Shown here: in pieces, positions 44,766 through 58,200 of the stretch
How the letters are laid out: every line of letters starts with the position of its first letter
How positions within the stretch are numbered: position 1 is the stretch's first letter
Assembly (NCBI GenBank): GCA_009746045.1
Contig: RPFO01000406.1
Coordinates: 3,560,701-3,624,700, forward strand
Source of the DNA: Mesostigma viride
Lineage: Eukaryota; Streptophyta; Mesostigmatophyceae; Mesostigmatales; Mesostigmataceae
Length of the DNA: 64,000 bases
Reading direction: 5' to 3'
Notes under the pieces: generated by a model
Told to the model about the DNA's origin: nothing
What the model saw: the letters and a program-made list of their open reading frames with translations, nothing else
The model's database searches: none
Made by a program: the position numbers and the translations under genes

Positions 44766-47440
44766 TAATATATATGTATACTAGATCTTGAAATCTATCA
44801 ATGCAGAGCCATACAGCAGGGAATACCTTTCTTTGACAGAAATGACAAGAAAACACACAAAATTCTCCAAGTGTCATGCAACACCCCTGGTGTATAGAGC
44901 TCCTCATCGGCTAACTGGCCAGTGCCGCGGTACTCGGGTGTTACGGGCCTGCCATGTGGCAGCTGCACGCCATCTACCTCCGTGAGCTTGAGGACAAACA
45001 TCAACCTGAGCAGCTGGTGATCTTTGGGAGGACATCCACAGGCTCTCCACGGTTGGCAACTATCGACTCATGCCCACAGGCAACAAAGCCAAGAGTCCAT
45101 GCCTTAGCCATCTCAACTTGGGGCTTTCCTCTCAACTTGGGGCATCATCTCCACTACCTTGCGCCAAGGTACTGTCAGCCGACTCGTTCCAGGGATCTGA
45201 TACGTCTGCACCCCCAACAGACGTGGGTCAGACGTAGTTGGGATGATCAGCGATTGGTTGCTTAGTGTCATGTCCCCCTTAATCTGACCCCTCACAGCCC
45301 TCACAGTCACACTAAGACCTAGAGGGAGTACTTAGCTCGATATATCTGTAGGGGGAAACTGCCCTTCCCATCTAGTGCCAACTCTTCAGAGGTTATCCTC
45401 ACCCCTGCAGGCATGCAGGCATAAGAAATTCTGTCCCGATATGGCAGGCCCGGAGGCCCCTGAGAACCCTCTACCACACTGAACGTGGTGGGCACCCCCA
45501 GAATAGGCACATTCACTTCCCCTCGGATCTTCGAGGACACATTCCCCGAGATATCAGACACAGCTGGGCAACCAAGGGATGACATCTGCAAGCCTAGCTG
45601 CAGCATCTTCTACCCTGAGAATAGACACCTGAGAATTGGTATCCACCTCTGATGTTGGTGCCCATCATGAGCCCCGCCCCGTGAGCTACCTTAGGAGGAG
45701 ATAGTTTGGGATCACGCTTGCTGCTAGCTCATCAGTGCTTGGATGACGTCCGCCATCAGTGGCCCCCTGGGCTGTGGTGCAGCCCTGGCGCCTGCTGGCC
45801 TTGCGACAGTTGCTGCAGCAGACTCCTGCTTCACTTACTCCATCCAGGACAGACCATCATCCAAGGCATGGAAGGTTAGCTCCTGCTGCCTGGCTCCCAT
45901 CCAGTTCCTCCCCTTCCCAGGGTGGATCAGGGCCGTCTACAGGACAGACTGAATTTGGCCTTCTTTAGTTGACGTGAGCCCAGGACAACCTATACACGTG
46001 CCTTGGAACCTTTTCCAAAGCCACCAGACAAGAATGGTTAGCCCCATCCACGTAGGTTACCAGCCCATCCTGCCACCTCCCTTGCTTGCCTGATCTTGAC
46101 AGTTCCTTCCACATCCTGACCCTCAGTCCCATCTGTGGCCTCGGCATCTAACAGCCCTTGTCCTTCCGCCTTAGCCAGGCAAACACCCTGTCTACCTTCC
46201 AGTTACGCATGCATTCACTGTTTCCAAAGAAAGACAACATCCCAAACTGCAATATGCCAGGGGAGAGATGGCCACACCATCATAGCAGTAGTTTACCCTG
46301 TTATATGTGTTCATTGAGAATGATAAATTACGGAGGTGAGATTGGCATGCAACACAAGGAAAACCCTGAAAAGAAGAATATATGTATATGTACCACCACA
46401 CTAGGTGTGACTGTGATGTCGGCACGCGTCAGGCAGACTGAAGCACGTTTAAAATGTTTGTTGGACAACCAGTCGCGCTCTGCGATTCTTCATTTTGCGG
46501 AAGCTACAAAGTGTAAGAGGTGGTGACCACCGCAAATGGTTTCTGTTTAGGCTTTCCTATATCCTTGGGGGTAAAAACAAGTGTTCTGTGGAAAAGTCTT
46601 GAGTTCATGCATCAAATAGTCTTGTTTTGGACTCTGGCACCAAATTTTTCTAAATTTAAATTAGGCGCGCCAGATAGATAGACCTAGTACCTTGTACCTG
46701 GCCACATGCTAATGATCCTCTGAATAATGAGCTGTGCTGTGTGAATCCGTTTCTGGCCTTGCTTTGCTTTGCTTGCATAACCACAAAACATCAAATTTAT
46801 GACAATATGCGTGCTGACTCAAGTCATGCACTATAGACTATAATCGCCAAACTTCAGTCGATCTAAAACATCAAATGGTGATGGATTTTCATGGTTCATG
46901 ATCCAATCAACCCACTGTCCGTCACGGATTTCAGGAATTTGTTGGCTGCTAGGGCTCCAGTTCCTCACGCTTTTGTGTCCTTTGGTCCCGTAGCCTGGCC
47001 GAAATTTCTTTGATAGGGAAGCGTAATCTCCAGAGACCAAGTCCGGTACTTGCCAGTTTTTGCTACTTTAAAGGGCTTGGGTACCGCATGCAGCCCCGTG
47101 CGCAATTATCGGGACGATTCCTGCAGTTTTGGCTAGAGTTTTTTCGTCAAACATGCTTTGTGCCAAAAGACTTATAGCCAGAACTTGAAGCAGGCACGGT
47201 TGCATGGCACAAGGGCGCTCAGCTGGCAGCCCTTTCAATCCCTTCTAGCAAGCATTCGTGATGAAGGAACTGCTGCTGCGTTCATGTCTGCACGACGTCA
47301 ACTCATGTTTTGTGGATTCGAATGACACGTACACATGGCTGCATCTGTTATTCAATCCATCATGGCTGTCATGTTTGCTGCAAGAAGGCAGCTTTCCTGT
47401 TCAAGTTGTGGATCAGGAAAATGTGTGGTGAACTGTTTAG
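44766..47440 (+). repeat. Module Q, copy 2
   Basis: Near-identical to copy 1 over its full length, with a few substitutions and a 3-bp insertion in the 46.95 kb region. Contains the second retropepsin-like fragment (45319-45649, minus). Confidence 0.9.
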
Positions 47441-50400
47441 TAGGGCGTAGGGCGTAGGGCGTAGGGCGTAGGGCGTAGGGCGTAGGGCGTAGGGCGTAGG
47501 GCGTAGGGCGTAGGGCGTAGGGCGTAGGGCGTAGGGCGTAGGGCGTAGGGCGTAGGGCGTAGGGCGTAGGACGTAGGGCTAAGGGCTAAGGGCCCGCAGG
47601 GCTTAGCGCTTAGGCCTTAGGGCTTAGGGCGTAGGGCTTAGGGCTTAGGGCTTAGGGCTTAGCGGTTAGGGTCAAGGGCTTGAGGCTTAGGGCTGAGGGC
47701 TGAGGGCTTAGGGCTTAGGGCTTAGGGCTTAGGGCTTAGGGCTTAGGGCTTAGGGCTTAGGGCTTAGTAGGGCTTAAGGCTTAGGGCTTAGGGCTTAGGG
47801 CTCAGGGCTAAGGGCTGAGGGCTAAGGGCTAAGGGCTGAGGGCTTCGGGCTAAGGGCTGAGGGCTTAGGGCTTTGGGCTTTGGGCTGTGGGCTTTGGGAT
47901 TGGGGATCGGGGATTTGGGCTTTGGGCTTTGGGCTTCGGGCTTCGGGCTTCGGGCTTAGTGCTTTGGGCTTAGGGCTTAGGGATTCGGGCTTAGTGCTTT
48001 AGGCTTAGGGCTTTGGGCTTTGGGCTTTGGGCTTTGGGCTTACGGCTTAGGACTTAGGGCTTAGTAGGGCTTAGGGCTTCGGGCTTAGGGCTTAGGGCTT
48101 AGGGCTTAGGGCTTAGGGCTTAGGGCTTAGGGCTTAGGGCTTAGGGCTTAGGGCTTAGGGCTTAGGGCTTAGGGCTTAGGGCTTAGGGCTTAGGGCTTAG
48201 GGCTTAGGGCTAACGGCTTAGGGCTAAGGGCTTAGCGGTTAGGGCTCAGGGCTAAGGGCTCAGGGCTCAGGGCTCAGGGCTCAGGGCTCAGGGCTCAGGG
48301 CTTAGGGCTTAGGGCTTAGGGCTTAGGGCTTAGGGCTTAATGCTTTAGGCTTAGGGCTTAGGGCTTAGGGCTTAGGGCTTAGGGCTTAGGGCTTAGGGCT
48401 TCAGGCTTAGGGCTTAGGGCTTGGGGCTTAGGGCTTCGGGCTTAGGGCTTCGGGTTTCGGGCTTAGGGCTTCGGGCTTCGGGCTTTGGGCTTTGGGCTTT
48501 GGGCTTTGAGCTTAGGGCTTAGGACTTAGGGCTTAGTAGGGCTTAGGGCTTAGGGCTTAGGGCTTAGGGCTTAGGGCTTAGGGCTTAGGGCTTAGGGCTT
48601 AGGGCTTAGGGCTGAGGGCTTCAGGCTTTGGGCTTTGGGCTTCGGGCTTCGGGCTTGGGGTTTCGGGCTTAGGGCTTCGGGCTTAGTGCTTCGGGCTGCG
48701 GGCTTCGGGCTTCGGGCTTCGGGCTTAGGGCTTAGGGCTTAGGGCTTAGGGCTTCGGGCTTAGGGCTTAGGGCTTAGGGCTTAGGGCTTAGGGCTTAGGG
48801 CTTAGGGCTTAGGGCTTAGGGCTTAGGGCTTAGGGCTTAGGGCTTAGGGCTTAGGGCTTAGGGCTTAGGGCTTAGGGCTTTAGGCTGAGGGCTGAGGGCT
48901 TAGGGCTATTGACTGGCTAACTTAGCGCTTAGAGGTTAGGGTCTAGGGCTTAGGGCTTAGGGCTTCGGGCTTCGGGCTTACGGCTTTGGGCTTTGGGCTT
49001 CAGGCTGAGGGCTTAGTAGGGCTTAGGGCTCAGTAGGGCTTAGGGCTTAGGGCTTACATAGGGCTTAGGGCTTAGTTCTGGCTTCGGGCTTCTGGCTTCG
49101 GGCTTCGGGGTGAGGGCTTAGGGCTCAGGGCTTTGGGATTTGGGATTTTGGATTTGGGATTTGGGATTTGGGATTTGGGATTTGGGATTTGGGATTTGGG
49201 ATTTGGGATTTGGGATTTGGGATTTGGGATTTGGGATTTGGGATTTGGGATTTGGGATTTGGGATTTGGGATTTGGGATTTGGGATTTGGGATTTGGGAT
49301 TTGGGATTTGGGATTTGGGATTTGGGATTCGGGATTCGGGATTCGGGATTCGGGATTCGGGATTCGGGATTCGGGATTCGGGATTCGGGATTCGGGATTC
49401 GGGATTCGGGATTCGGGATTCGGGATTCGGGATTCGGGATTCGGGATTCGGGATTCGGGATTCGGGATTCGGGATTCGGGATTCGGGATTCGGGATTCGG
49501 GATTCGGGATTCGGGATTCGGGATTCGGGATTCGGGATTCGGGATTCGGGATTCGGGATTCGGGATTCGGGATTCGGGATTCGGGATTCGGGATTCGGGA
49601 TTCGGGATTCGGGATTCGGGATTCGGGATTCGGGATTCGGGATTCGGGATTCGGGATTCGGGATTCGGGATTCGGGATTCGGGATTCGGGATTCGGGATT
49701 CGGGATTCGGGATTCGGGATTCGGGATTCGGGATTCGGGATTCGGGATTCGGGATTCGGGATTCGGGATTCGGGATTCGGGATTCGGGATTCGGGATTCG
49801 GGATTCGGGATTCGGGATTCGGGATTCGGGATTCGGGATTCGGGATTCGGGATTCGGGATTCGGGATTCGGGATTCGGGATTCGGGATTCGGGATTCGGG
49901 ATTCGGGATTCGGGATTCGGGATTCGGGATTCGGGATTCGGGATTCGGGATTCGGGATTCGGGATTCGGGATTCGGGATTCGGGATTCGGGATTCGGGAT
50001 TCGGGATTCGGGATTCGGGATTCGGGATTCGGGATTCGGGATTCGGGATTCGGGATTCGGGATTCGGGATTCGGGATTCGGGATTCGGGATTCGGGATTC
50101 GGGATTCGGGATTCGGGATTCGGGATTCGGGATTCGGGATTCGGGATTCGGGATTCGGGATTCGGGATTCGGGATTCGGGATTCGGGATTCGGGATTCGG
50201 GATTCGGGATTCGGGATTCGGGATTCGGGATTCGGGATTCGGGATTCGGGATTCGGGATTCGGGATTCGGGATTCGGGATTCGGGATTCGGGATTCGGGA
50301 TTCGGGATTCGGGATTCGGGATTCGGGCTTCGGGATTCGGGCTTTGGGCTTAGGGCTTAGGGCTTAGGGCTTAGGGCTTAGGGCTTAGGGCTTAGGGCTT

Positions 50401-50585
50401 AGGGCTTAGGGCTTAGGGCTTAGGGCTTAGGGCTTAGGGCTTAGGGCTTAGGGCTTAGGGCTTAGGGCTTAGGGCTTAGGGCTTAGGGCTTAGGGCTTAG
50501 GGCTTAGGGCTTAGGGCTTAGGGCTTAGGGCTTCGGGCTTCCGGCTTCGGGCTTAGCGCTTAGGGCTTAGGGCTCAGAGCTTAGG
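47441..50585 (+). repeat. Heptamer array 2
   Basis: GGGCGTA run (47441-47573), then a mixed zone of GGGCTTA, GGGCTCA, GGGCTTC and GGGCTTT to about 49130. A GGGATTT block (about 27 units, 49134-49326), a GGGATTC block (about 143 units, 49328-50325) and a GGGCTTA block (50347-50530) follow. Carries a 'gactggctaacttagcgc' island near 48910 also found twice in array 4. Confidence 0.95.
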
Positions 50586-51266
50586 GTGTAGGGTTTAGCA
50601 AAGTCTGCGTGTGATGGTCATGGCCTGTATTGACCAAATTTATGCCACTGACAAGTTTATGGCCGTCCCTTGCTCTTGCAAAAGCCCGCTGAAAAGATGC
50701 CATGACAACTTTATTCTGACGACTCTATGAACGTGCCTTATGTATACATGACCGGTGCTTGCAGGAGTGAGGACCGTCAGCGTGTGGTCAAAGCGGACAA
50801 AGCGAACAACAGCAAACGTTGGCACTGGTGGAGCTGGCGGTAAAGTGACAAATTTGTTGTGAATAATGTGTAATTGTATACCAAGTAGGGAGCTCATGAA
50901 AGTAAGGAATAGAGAGGTTTACGTAAATAATAACGAACCATTTCTGGCCTTCCCTGGCTTTAAGGCTGCACGCAAGCTACCTTTCAAAATTTGGCGCAAG
51001 TATGGAACGCAATTCATTCGTCCGGAGGAATGCTGCCCGTCAACAGCCCCCGTTCAGAAATTTCCGTCGAACTTTACTTGAGATTTGGAAATCTGAACGT
51101 GCGGTTGGAGTTTCGAGGGGAAGCCCCAGTTCCCCAAGTACTGTAATCCACCAATGACGCACCTCGAACACTTGCCCGCTAAAACCTAAGCAGCCGCTCC
51201 GGCTGGCCGCATAAACGAAACAAGATGCCGCAGTATCGACACCAGCACCTAACCTGAAGTCTCTGA
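50586..51266 (+). repeat. Module P, copy 2 (P' variant)
   Basis: Shares private changes with the copy at 60819 (for example 'aagtctgcgtgtgatgg' and an 85-codon minus frame), showing alternation of two P variants. Confidence 0.9.
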
Positions 51267-53160
51267 TTAATATATATGTATACTAGATCTTGAAATCTAT
51301 CAATGCAGAGCCATACAGCAGGGAATACCTTTCTTTGACAGAAATGACAAGAAAACACACAAAATTCTCCAAGTGTCATGCAACACCCCTGGTGTATATA
51401 GCTCCTCATCGGCTAACTGGCCAGTGCCGCGGTACTCGGGTGTTACGGGCCTGCCATGTGGCAGCTGCACGCCATCTACCTCCGTGAGCTTGAGGACAAA
51501 CATCAACCTGAGCAGCTGGTGATCTTTGGGAGGACATCCACAGGCTCTCCACGGTTGGCAACTATCGACTCATGCCCACAGGCAACAAAGCCAAGAGTCC
51601 ATGCCTTAGCCATCTCAACTTGGGGCTTTCCTCTCAACTTGGGCCATCATCTCCACTACCTTGCGCCAAGGTACTGTCAGCCGACTCGTTCCAGGGATCT
51701 GATACGTCTGCACCCCCAACAGACGTGGGTCAGACGTAGTTGGGATGATCAGCAATTGGTTGCTTAGTGTCATGTCCCCCTATAATCTGACCCCTCACAG
51801 CCCTCACAGTCACACTAAGACCTAGAGGGAGTACTTAGCTCGATATATCTGTAGGGGGAAACTGCCCTTCCCATCTAGTGCCAACTCTTCAGAGGTTATC
51901 CTCACCCCTGCAGGCATGCAGGCATAAGAAATTCTGTCCCGATATGGCAGGCCCGGAGGCCCCTGAGAACCCTCTACCACACTGAACGTGGTGGGCACCC
52001 CCAGAATAGGCACATTCACTTCCCCTCGGATCTTCGAGGACACATTCCCCGAGATGTCAGACACAGCTGGGCAACCAAGGGATGACATCTGCAAGCCTAG
52101 CTGTAGCATCTTCTACCCTGAGAATAGACACCTGAGAATTGGTATCCACCTCTGATGTTGGTGCCCATCATGAGCCCCGCCCCGTGAGCTACCTTAGGAG
52201 GAGATAGTTTGGGATCACGCTTGCTGCTAGCTCATCAGTGCTTGGATGACGTCCGCCATCAGTGGCCCCCTGGGCTGTGGTGCAGCCCTGGCGCCTGCTG
52301 GCCTTGCGACAGTTGCTGCAGCAGACTCCTGCTTCACTTACTCCATCCAGGACAGACCATCATCCAAGCATGGAAGGTTAGCTCCTGCTGCCTGGCTCCC
52401 ATCCAGTTCCTCCCCTTCCCAGGGTGGATCAGGGCCGTCTACAGGACAGACTGACTTTGGCCTTCTTTAGTTGACGTGAGCCCAGGACAACCTATACACG
52501 TGCCTTGGAACCTTTTCCAAAGCCACCAGACAAGAATGGTTAGCCTCAAGTCATGCACTATAGACTATAATCGCCAAACTTCAGTCGATCTAAAACATCA
52601 AATGGTGATGGATTTTCATGGTTCATGATCCAATCAACCCACTGTCCGTCACGGATTTCAGGAATTTGTTGGCTGCTAGCCCAGTTCCTCACGCTTTTGT
52701 GTCCTTTGGTCCCGTAGCCTGGCCGAAATTTCTTTGATAGGGAAGCGTAATCTCCAGAGACCAAGTCCGGTACTTGCCAGTTTTTGCTACTTTAAAGGGC
52801 TTGGGTACCGCATGCAGCCCCGTGCGCAATTACCGGGACGATTCCTGCAGTTTTGGCTAGAGTTTTTTCGTCAAACATGCTTTGTGCCAAAAGACTTATA
52901 GCCAGAACTTGAAGCAGGCACGGTTGCTTGGCACAAGGGCGCTCAGCTGGCAGCCCTTTCAATCCCTTCTAGCAAGCATTCGTGATGAAGGAACTGCTGC
53001 TGCGTTCACGTCTGCACGACGTCAACTCATGTTTTGTGGATTCGAATGACACGTACACATGGCTGCATCTGTTATTCAATCCATCATGGATGTCATGTTT
53101 GCTGCAAGAAGGCAGCTTTCCTGTTCAAGTTGTGGATCAGGAAAATGTGTGGTAAACTGT
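51267..53160 (+). repeat. Module Q, copy 3, with about 780-bp deletion
   Basis: Lacks the part equivalent to 62775-63556. The junction at about 52545 ('ggttagcctcaagtcatg') sits on a 4-base CTCA microhomology present at both breakpoints in the 61.5 kb copy. Retropepsin-like fragment at 51822-52152 (minus). Confidence 0.85.
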
Positions 53161-54284
53161 TTAGTAGGGCGTAGGGCGTAGGGCGTAGGGCGTAGGGCGT
53201 AGGGCGTAGGGCGTAGGGCGTAGGGCGTAGGGCGTAGGGCGTAGGGCGTAGGGCGTAGGGCGTAGGGCGTAGGACGTAGGGCTAAGGGCTAAGGACTAAG
53301 GGCCCGCAGGGCTTAGCGCTTAGGGCTTAGGGCTTAGGGCTTAGGGCATAGGGCTTCGGGCTTCTGGCTTCAAGCTTCGTGCTTAGGTCTTACTTAGGGC
53401 TTAGGGCTGAGGGCTTAGGGCTTAGGGCTTAGGGCTTAGGGCTTAGGGCTTAGGGCTTAGGGCTTAGGGCTAAGGGCTAAGGGCTAAGGGCTAAGGGCTA
53501 AGGGCTAAGGGCTAAGGGCTAAGGGCTAAGGGCTAAGGGCTGAGGGCTAAGGGCTAAGGGCTAAAGGCTAAGGGCGAAGGGCGAAGGGCGAAGGGCGAAG
53601 GGCGAAGGGCGAAGGGCGAAGGGCGAAGGGCGAAGGGCTAAGGGCTAAGGGCTCAGGGCTCAGGGCTCAGGGCTTAGGGCGAAGGGCGAAGGGCGAAGGG
53701 CGAAGGGCGAAGGGCGAAGGGCTAAGGGCTAAGGGCTAAGGGCTAAGGGCGAAGGGCTTAGGGCTCAGGGCTCAGGGCTCAGGGCTTAGGGCTCAGGGCT
53801 CAGGGCTTAGGGCTTAGGGCTTAGGGCTTAGGGCTTAGGGCTTAGGGCTTAGGGCTTAGGGCTTAGGGCTTAGGGCTTAGGGCTTAGGGCTTAGGGCTTA
53901 GGGCTTAGGGCTTAGGGCTTAGGGCTTAGGGCTTAGGGCTTAGGGCTTAGGGCTTAGGGCTTAGGGCTTAGGGCTTAGGGCTTAGGGCTTAGGGCTTAGG
54001 GCTTAGGGCTTAGTTAGGGCTTAGGGCTTAGGGCTTAGGGCTTAGGGCTTAGGGCTTAGGGCTTGGGGCTTGGGGCTTCGGGCTTCGGGCTTCGGGGTTT
54101 GGGCTTCGGGCTTCGGGCTTCGGGCTTCGGGCTTCGGGCTTCGGGCTTCGGGCTTCGGGCTTCGGGCTTCGGGCTTCGGGCTTCGGGCTTCGGGCTTCGA
54201 GCTTTGGGCTCAGGGCTTAGGGCTTAGGGCTTAGGGCTTAGGGCTAAGGGCTTAGTTAGGGCTTAGGGCTTAGAGCTTAGGGTG
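53161..54284 (+). repeat. Heptamer array 3
   Basis: Same block order and junctions as array 1, including the 'ggacgtagggctaa' and GGGCCCGCAGGG landmarks and the 'cttcgagctttgggctc' end. More GGGCGAA units than array 1. Confidence 0.95.
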
Positions 54285-54962
54285 TAGGGTTTAGCAAAGT
54301 TTGTATATGATGGTCATGGCCTGTATTGACCAAATTTATGCCACTGACAAGTTGATGGCCGTCCCTTGCTCTTGCAAAAGCCCCGCTGAAAAGATGCCAT
54401 GACAACTTCATTCTGACGATTCCATGACCGTGCCTTATTTGTACATGATTGGTGCTGGCAGGAACAAGGACGGTCAGCGTGTGGTCAAAGCGGACAAAGC
54501 GAACAACAGCAAACGTTGGCACTGGTGGAGCTGTCGGTAAAGTGACAAATTTGTTGTGAATAATGTGTAATTGTATACCAAGTAGGGAGCTCATGAAAGT
54601 AAGGAATAGAGAGGTTTACGTAAATAATAACGAACCATTTCTGGCCTTCCCTGGCTTTAAGGCTGCACGCAAGCTACCTTTCAAAATATGGCGCAAGTAT
54701 GGAACGCAGTTCATTCGTCCGGAGGAATGCTGCCCGTCAACAGCCCCCGTTCAGAAATTTCCGTCGAACTTTACTTGAGATTCGGAAATCTGAACGTGCG
54801 GTTGGAGTTTCGAGGGGAAGCCCAAGTTCCCCAAGTACTGTAATCCACCAATGACGCGCCTCGAACACTTGCCCGCTAAAACCTAAGCAGCCGCTCCGGC
54901 TGGCCACATAAACGAAACAAGATGCCGCAGTATCGACACCAGCACCTAACCTGAAGTCTCTG
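54285..54962 (+). repeat. Module P, copy 3
   Basis: Matches copy 1 (43395) almost base for base, including the 105-codon minus frame with one residue change. Confidence 0.9.
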
Positions 54963-55211
54963 ACTTATTTATATTAAAAAATTATAATTACTTACAGCAG
55001 AGTGAAATCACTCAAACCAAAGCAAACGCCCAGCTATAAACCTATATACAGAGCCATGTCAAAGCTCTATACTACGATAAGACCAATGGAAACGCCTAAC
55101 GGGAGGAACCTAATAGCCCTGCTGCACCGCAAAATCAGCCTGCGTACGGCGGAGCATGATGTCAGCCATGGCCCGAGTCAGCGCCACCGACAAGCGCTGA
55201 CGCCAATATGT
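54963..55211 (-). pseudogene. Truncated module R
   Basis: Same left edge and P junction as 44071, but cut at 'cgccaatatg' and joined directly to a heptamer array. The rest of R and an entire Q module are missing, evidently by a deletion. Confidence 0.8.
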
Positions 55212-58200
55212 GGGCGTAGGGCGTAGGGCATAGGGCGTAGGGCGTAGGGCGTAGGGCGTAGGGCGTAGGGCGTAGGGCGTAGGGCGTAGGGCGTAGGGCG
55301 TAGGGCGTAGGACGTAGGGCTAAGGGCTAAGGGCTAAGGGCCCGCAGGGCTTAGCGCTTAGGCCTTAGGGCTTAGGGCTTAGGGCTTAGGGCTTAGGGCT
55401 TAGGGCTTAGCGGTTAGGGTCAAGGGCTTAGGGCTTAGGGCTTAGGGCTGAGGGCTTAGGGCTTAGGGCTTAGGGCTTAGGGCTTAGGGCTTAGGGCTTA
55501 GGGCTTAGGGCTTAGGGCTTAGTAGGGCTTAAGGCTTAGGGCTTAGGGCTGAGGGCTTAGGGCTTAGGGCTTAGGGCTTAGGGCTTAGGGCTTAGGGCTT
55601 AGGGCTTAGGGCTCAGGGCTTAGGGCTTAGGGCTTAGCGGTTAGGGCTCAGGGCTAAGGGCTCAGGGCTCAGGGCTCAGGGCTCAGGGCTCAGGGCTCAG
55701 GGCTTAGGGCTTAGGGCTTAGGGCTTAGGGCTTAGTTAGGGCTTAGTGCTTTAGGCTTAGGGCTTAGGGCTTAGGGCTTAGGGCTTAGGGCTTAGGGCTT
55801 CAGGCTTAGGACTTAGGGCTTGGGGCTTAGGGCTTCGGGCTTCGGGCTTCGGGTTTCGGGCTTAGGGCTTCGGGCTTCGGGCTTCGGGCTTCGGGCTTCG
55901 GGCTTCGGGCTTCGGGCTTCGGGCTTCGGGCTTCGGGCTTCGGGCTTCGAGCTTCGGGCTTCGGGCTTCGGGCTTACGGCTTAGGGCTTTGGGCTTCGGG
56001 CTTCGGACTTCGGGCTTCGGCCTTCGGCCTTCGGCCTTCGGGCTTCGGACTTCGGGCTTCGGGCTTCGGGCTTCAGGCTTTGGGCTTTGGGCTTCGGGCT
56101 TCGGGCTTCGGGTTTCGGGCTAAGGGCTTCGCGCTTAGTGCTTCGGGCTTCGGGCTTCGGGCTTCGGGCTTCGGGCTTCGGGCTTAGGGCTTAGGGCTTA
56201 GGGCTTAGGGCTTAGGGCTTAGGGCTTAGGGCTTAGGGCTTAGGGCTTAGGGCTTAGGGCTTAGGGCTTAGGGCTTAGGGCTTAGGGCTTAGGGCTTAGG
56301 GCTTAGGGCTTAGGGCTTAGGGCTTAGGGCTTAGGGCTGAGGGCTTAGGGCTTAGGGCTTAGGGCTTAGGGCTTTAGGCTGAGGGCGGAGGGCTTAGGGC
56401 TATTAACTGGCTAACTTAGCGCTTAGAGGTTAGGGTCTAGGGCTTAGGGCTTAGGGCTTCGGGCTTCGGGCTTACGGCTTAGGGCTTTGGGCTTCAGGTT
56501 GAGGGCTTAGTAGGGCTTAGGGCTCAGTAGGGCTACAGGTTGAGGGCTTAGTAGGGCTTAGGGCTCAGTAGGGCTAAGGGCTTAGGGCTTACATAGGGCT
56601 TAGGGCTTAGTTCTGGCTTCGGGCTTCTGGCTTCGGGCTTAGGGGTGAGGGCTTAGGGCTCAGGGATTTGGGATTTGGGATTTGGGATTTGGGATTTGGG
56701 ATTTGGGATTTGGGATTTGGGATTTGGGATTTGGGATTTGGGATTTGGGATTTGGGATTTGGGATTTGGGATTTGGGATTTGGGATTTGGGATTTGGGAT
56801 TTGGGATTTGGGATTTGGGATTTGGGATTTGGGATTTGGGATTTGGGATTTGGGATTTGGGATTTGGGATTTGGGATTTGGGATTTGGGATTTGGGATTT
56901 GGGATTTGGGATTTGGGATTTGGGATTTGGGATTTGGGATTTGGGATTTGGGATTTGGGATTTGGGATTTGGGATTCGGGATTCGGGATTCGGGATTCGG
57001 GATTCGGGATTCGGGATTCGGGATTCGGGATTCGGGATTCGGGATTCGGGATTCGGGATTCGGGATTCGGGATTCGGGATTCGGGATTCGGGATTCGGGA
57101 TTGGGGATTGGGGATTGGGGATTGGGGATTGGGGATTGGGGATTGGGGATTGGGGATTGGGGATTTGGGATTTGGGATTTGGGGTTTGGGATTTGGGATT
57201 TGGGATTTGGGATTTGGGATTTGGGATTTGGGATTTGGGATTTGGGATTCGGGATTCGGGATTCGGGATTCGGGATTCGGGATTCGGGATTCGGGATTCG
57301 GGATTCGGGATTCGGGATTCGGGATTCGGGATTCGGGATTCGGGATTCGGGATTCGGGATTCGGGATTCGGGATTCGGGATTCGGGGTTCGGGATTCGGG
57401 GTTCGGGGTTCGGGGTTCGGGGTTCGGGGTTCGGGGTTCGGGGTTCGGGGTTCGGGGTTCGGGGTTCGGGGTTCGGGGTTCGGGGTTCGGGGTTCGGGGT
57501 TCGGGGTTCGGGGTTCGGGGTTCGGGGTTCGGGGTTCGGGGTTCGGGGTTCGGGGTTCGGGGTTCGGGGTTCGGGGTTCGGGGTTCGGGGTTCGGGGTTC
57601 GGGGTTCGGGGTTCGGGGTTCGGGGTTCGGGGTTCGGGGTTCGGGGTTCGGGGTTCGGGGTTCGGGGTTCGGGGTTCGGGGTTCGGGGTTCGGGGTTCGG
57701 GGTTCGGGGTTCGGGGTTCGGGGTTCGGGGTTCGGGGTTCGGGGTTCGGGGTTCGGGGTTCGGGGTTCGGGGTTCGGGGTTCGGGGTTCGGGGTTCGGGG
57801 TTCGGGGTTCGGGGTTCGGGGTTCGGGGTTCGGGGTTCGGGGTTCGGGGTTCGGGGTTCGGGGTTCGGGGTTCGGGGTTCGGGGTTCGGGGTTCGGGGTT
57901 CGGGGTTCGGGGTTCGGGGTTCGGGGTTCGGGGTTCGGGGTTCGGGCTTCGGGCTTCGGGCTTCGGGCTTCGGGCTTCGGGCTTCGGGCTTCGGGCTTCG
58001 GGCTTCGGGCTTCGGGCTTCGGGCTTCGGGCTTCGGGCTTCGGGCTTCGGGCTTCGGGCTTCGGGCTTCGGGCTTCGGGCTTCGGGCTTCGGGCTTCGGG
58101 CTTCGGGCTTCGGGCTTCGGGCTTCGGGCTTCGGGCTTCGGGCTTCGGGCTTCGGGCTTCGGGCTTCGGGCTTCGGGCTTCGGGCTTCGGGCTTCGGGCT

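Noticed and set aside
49133-50367. Open frames of about 400 codons in all three plus frames (GFGIRDS heptapeptide)
   Set aside because: Because 7 is not a multiple of 3, a stop-free 7-bp repeat gives the same heptapeptide in every frame. Frames end exactly where stop-containing GGGCTTA units begin. No gene evidence.
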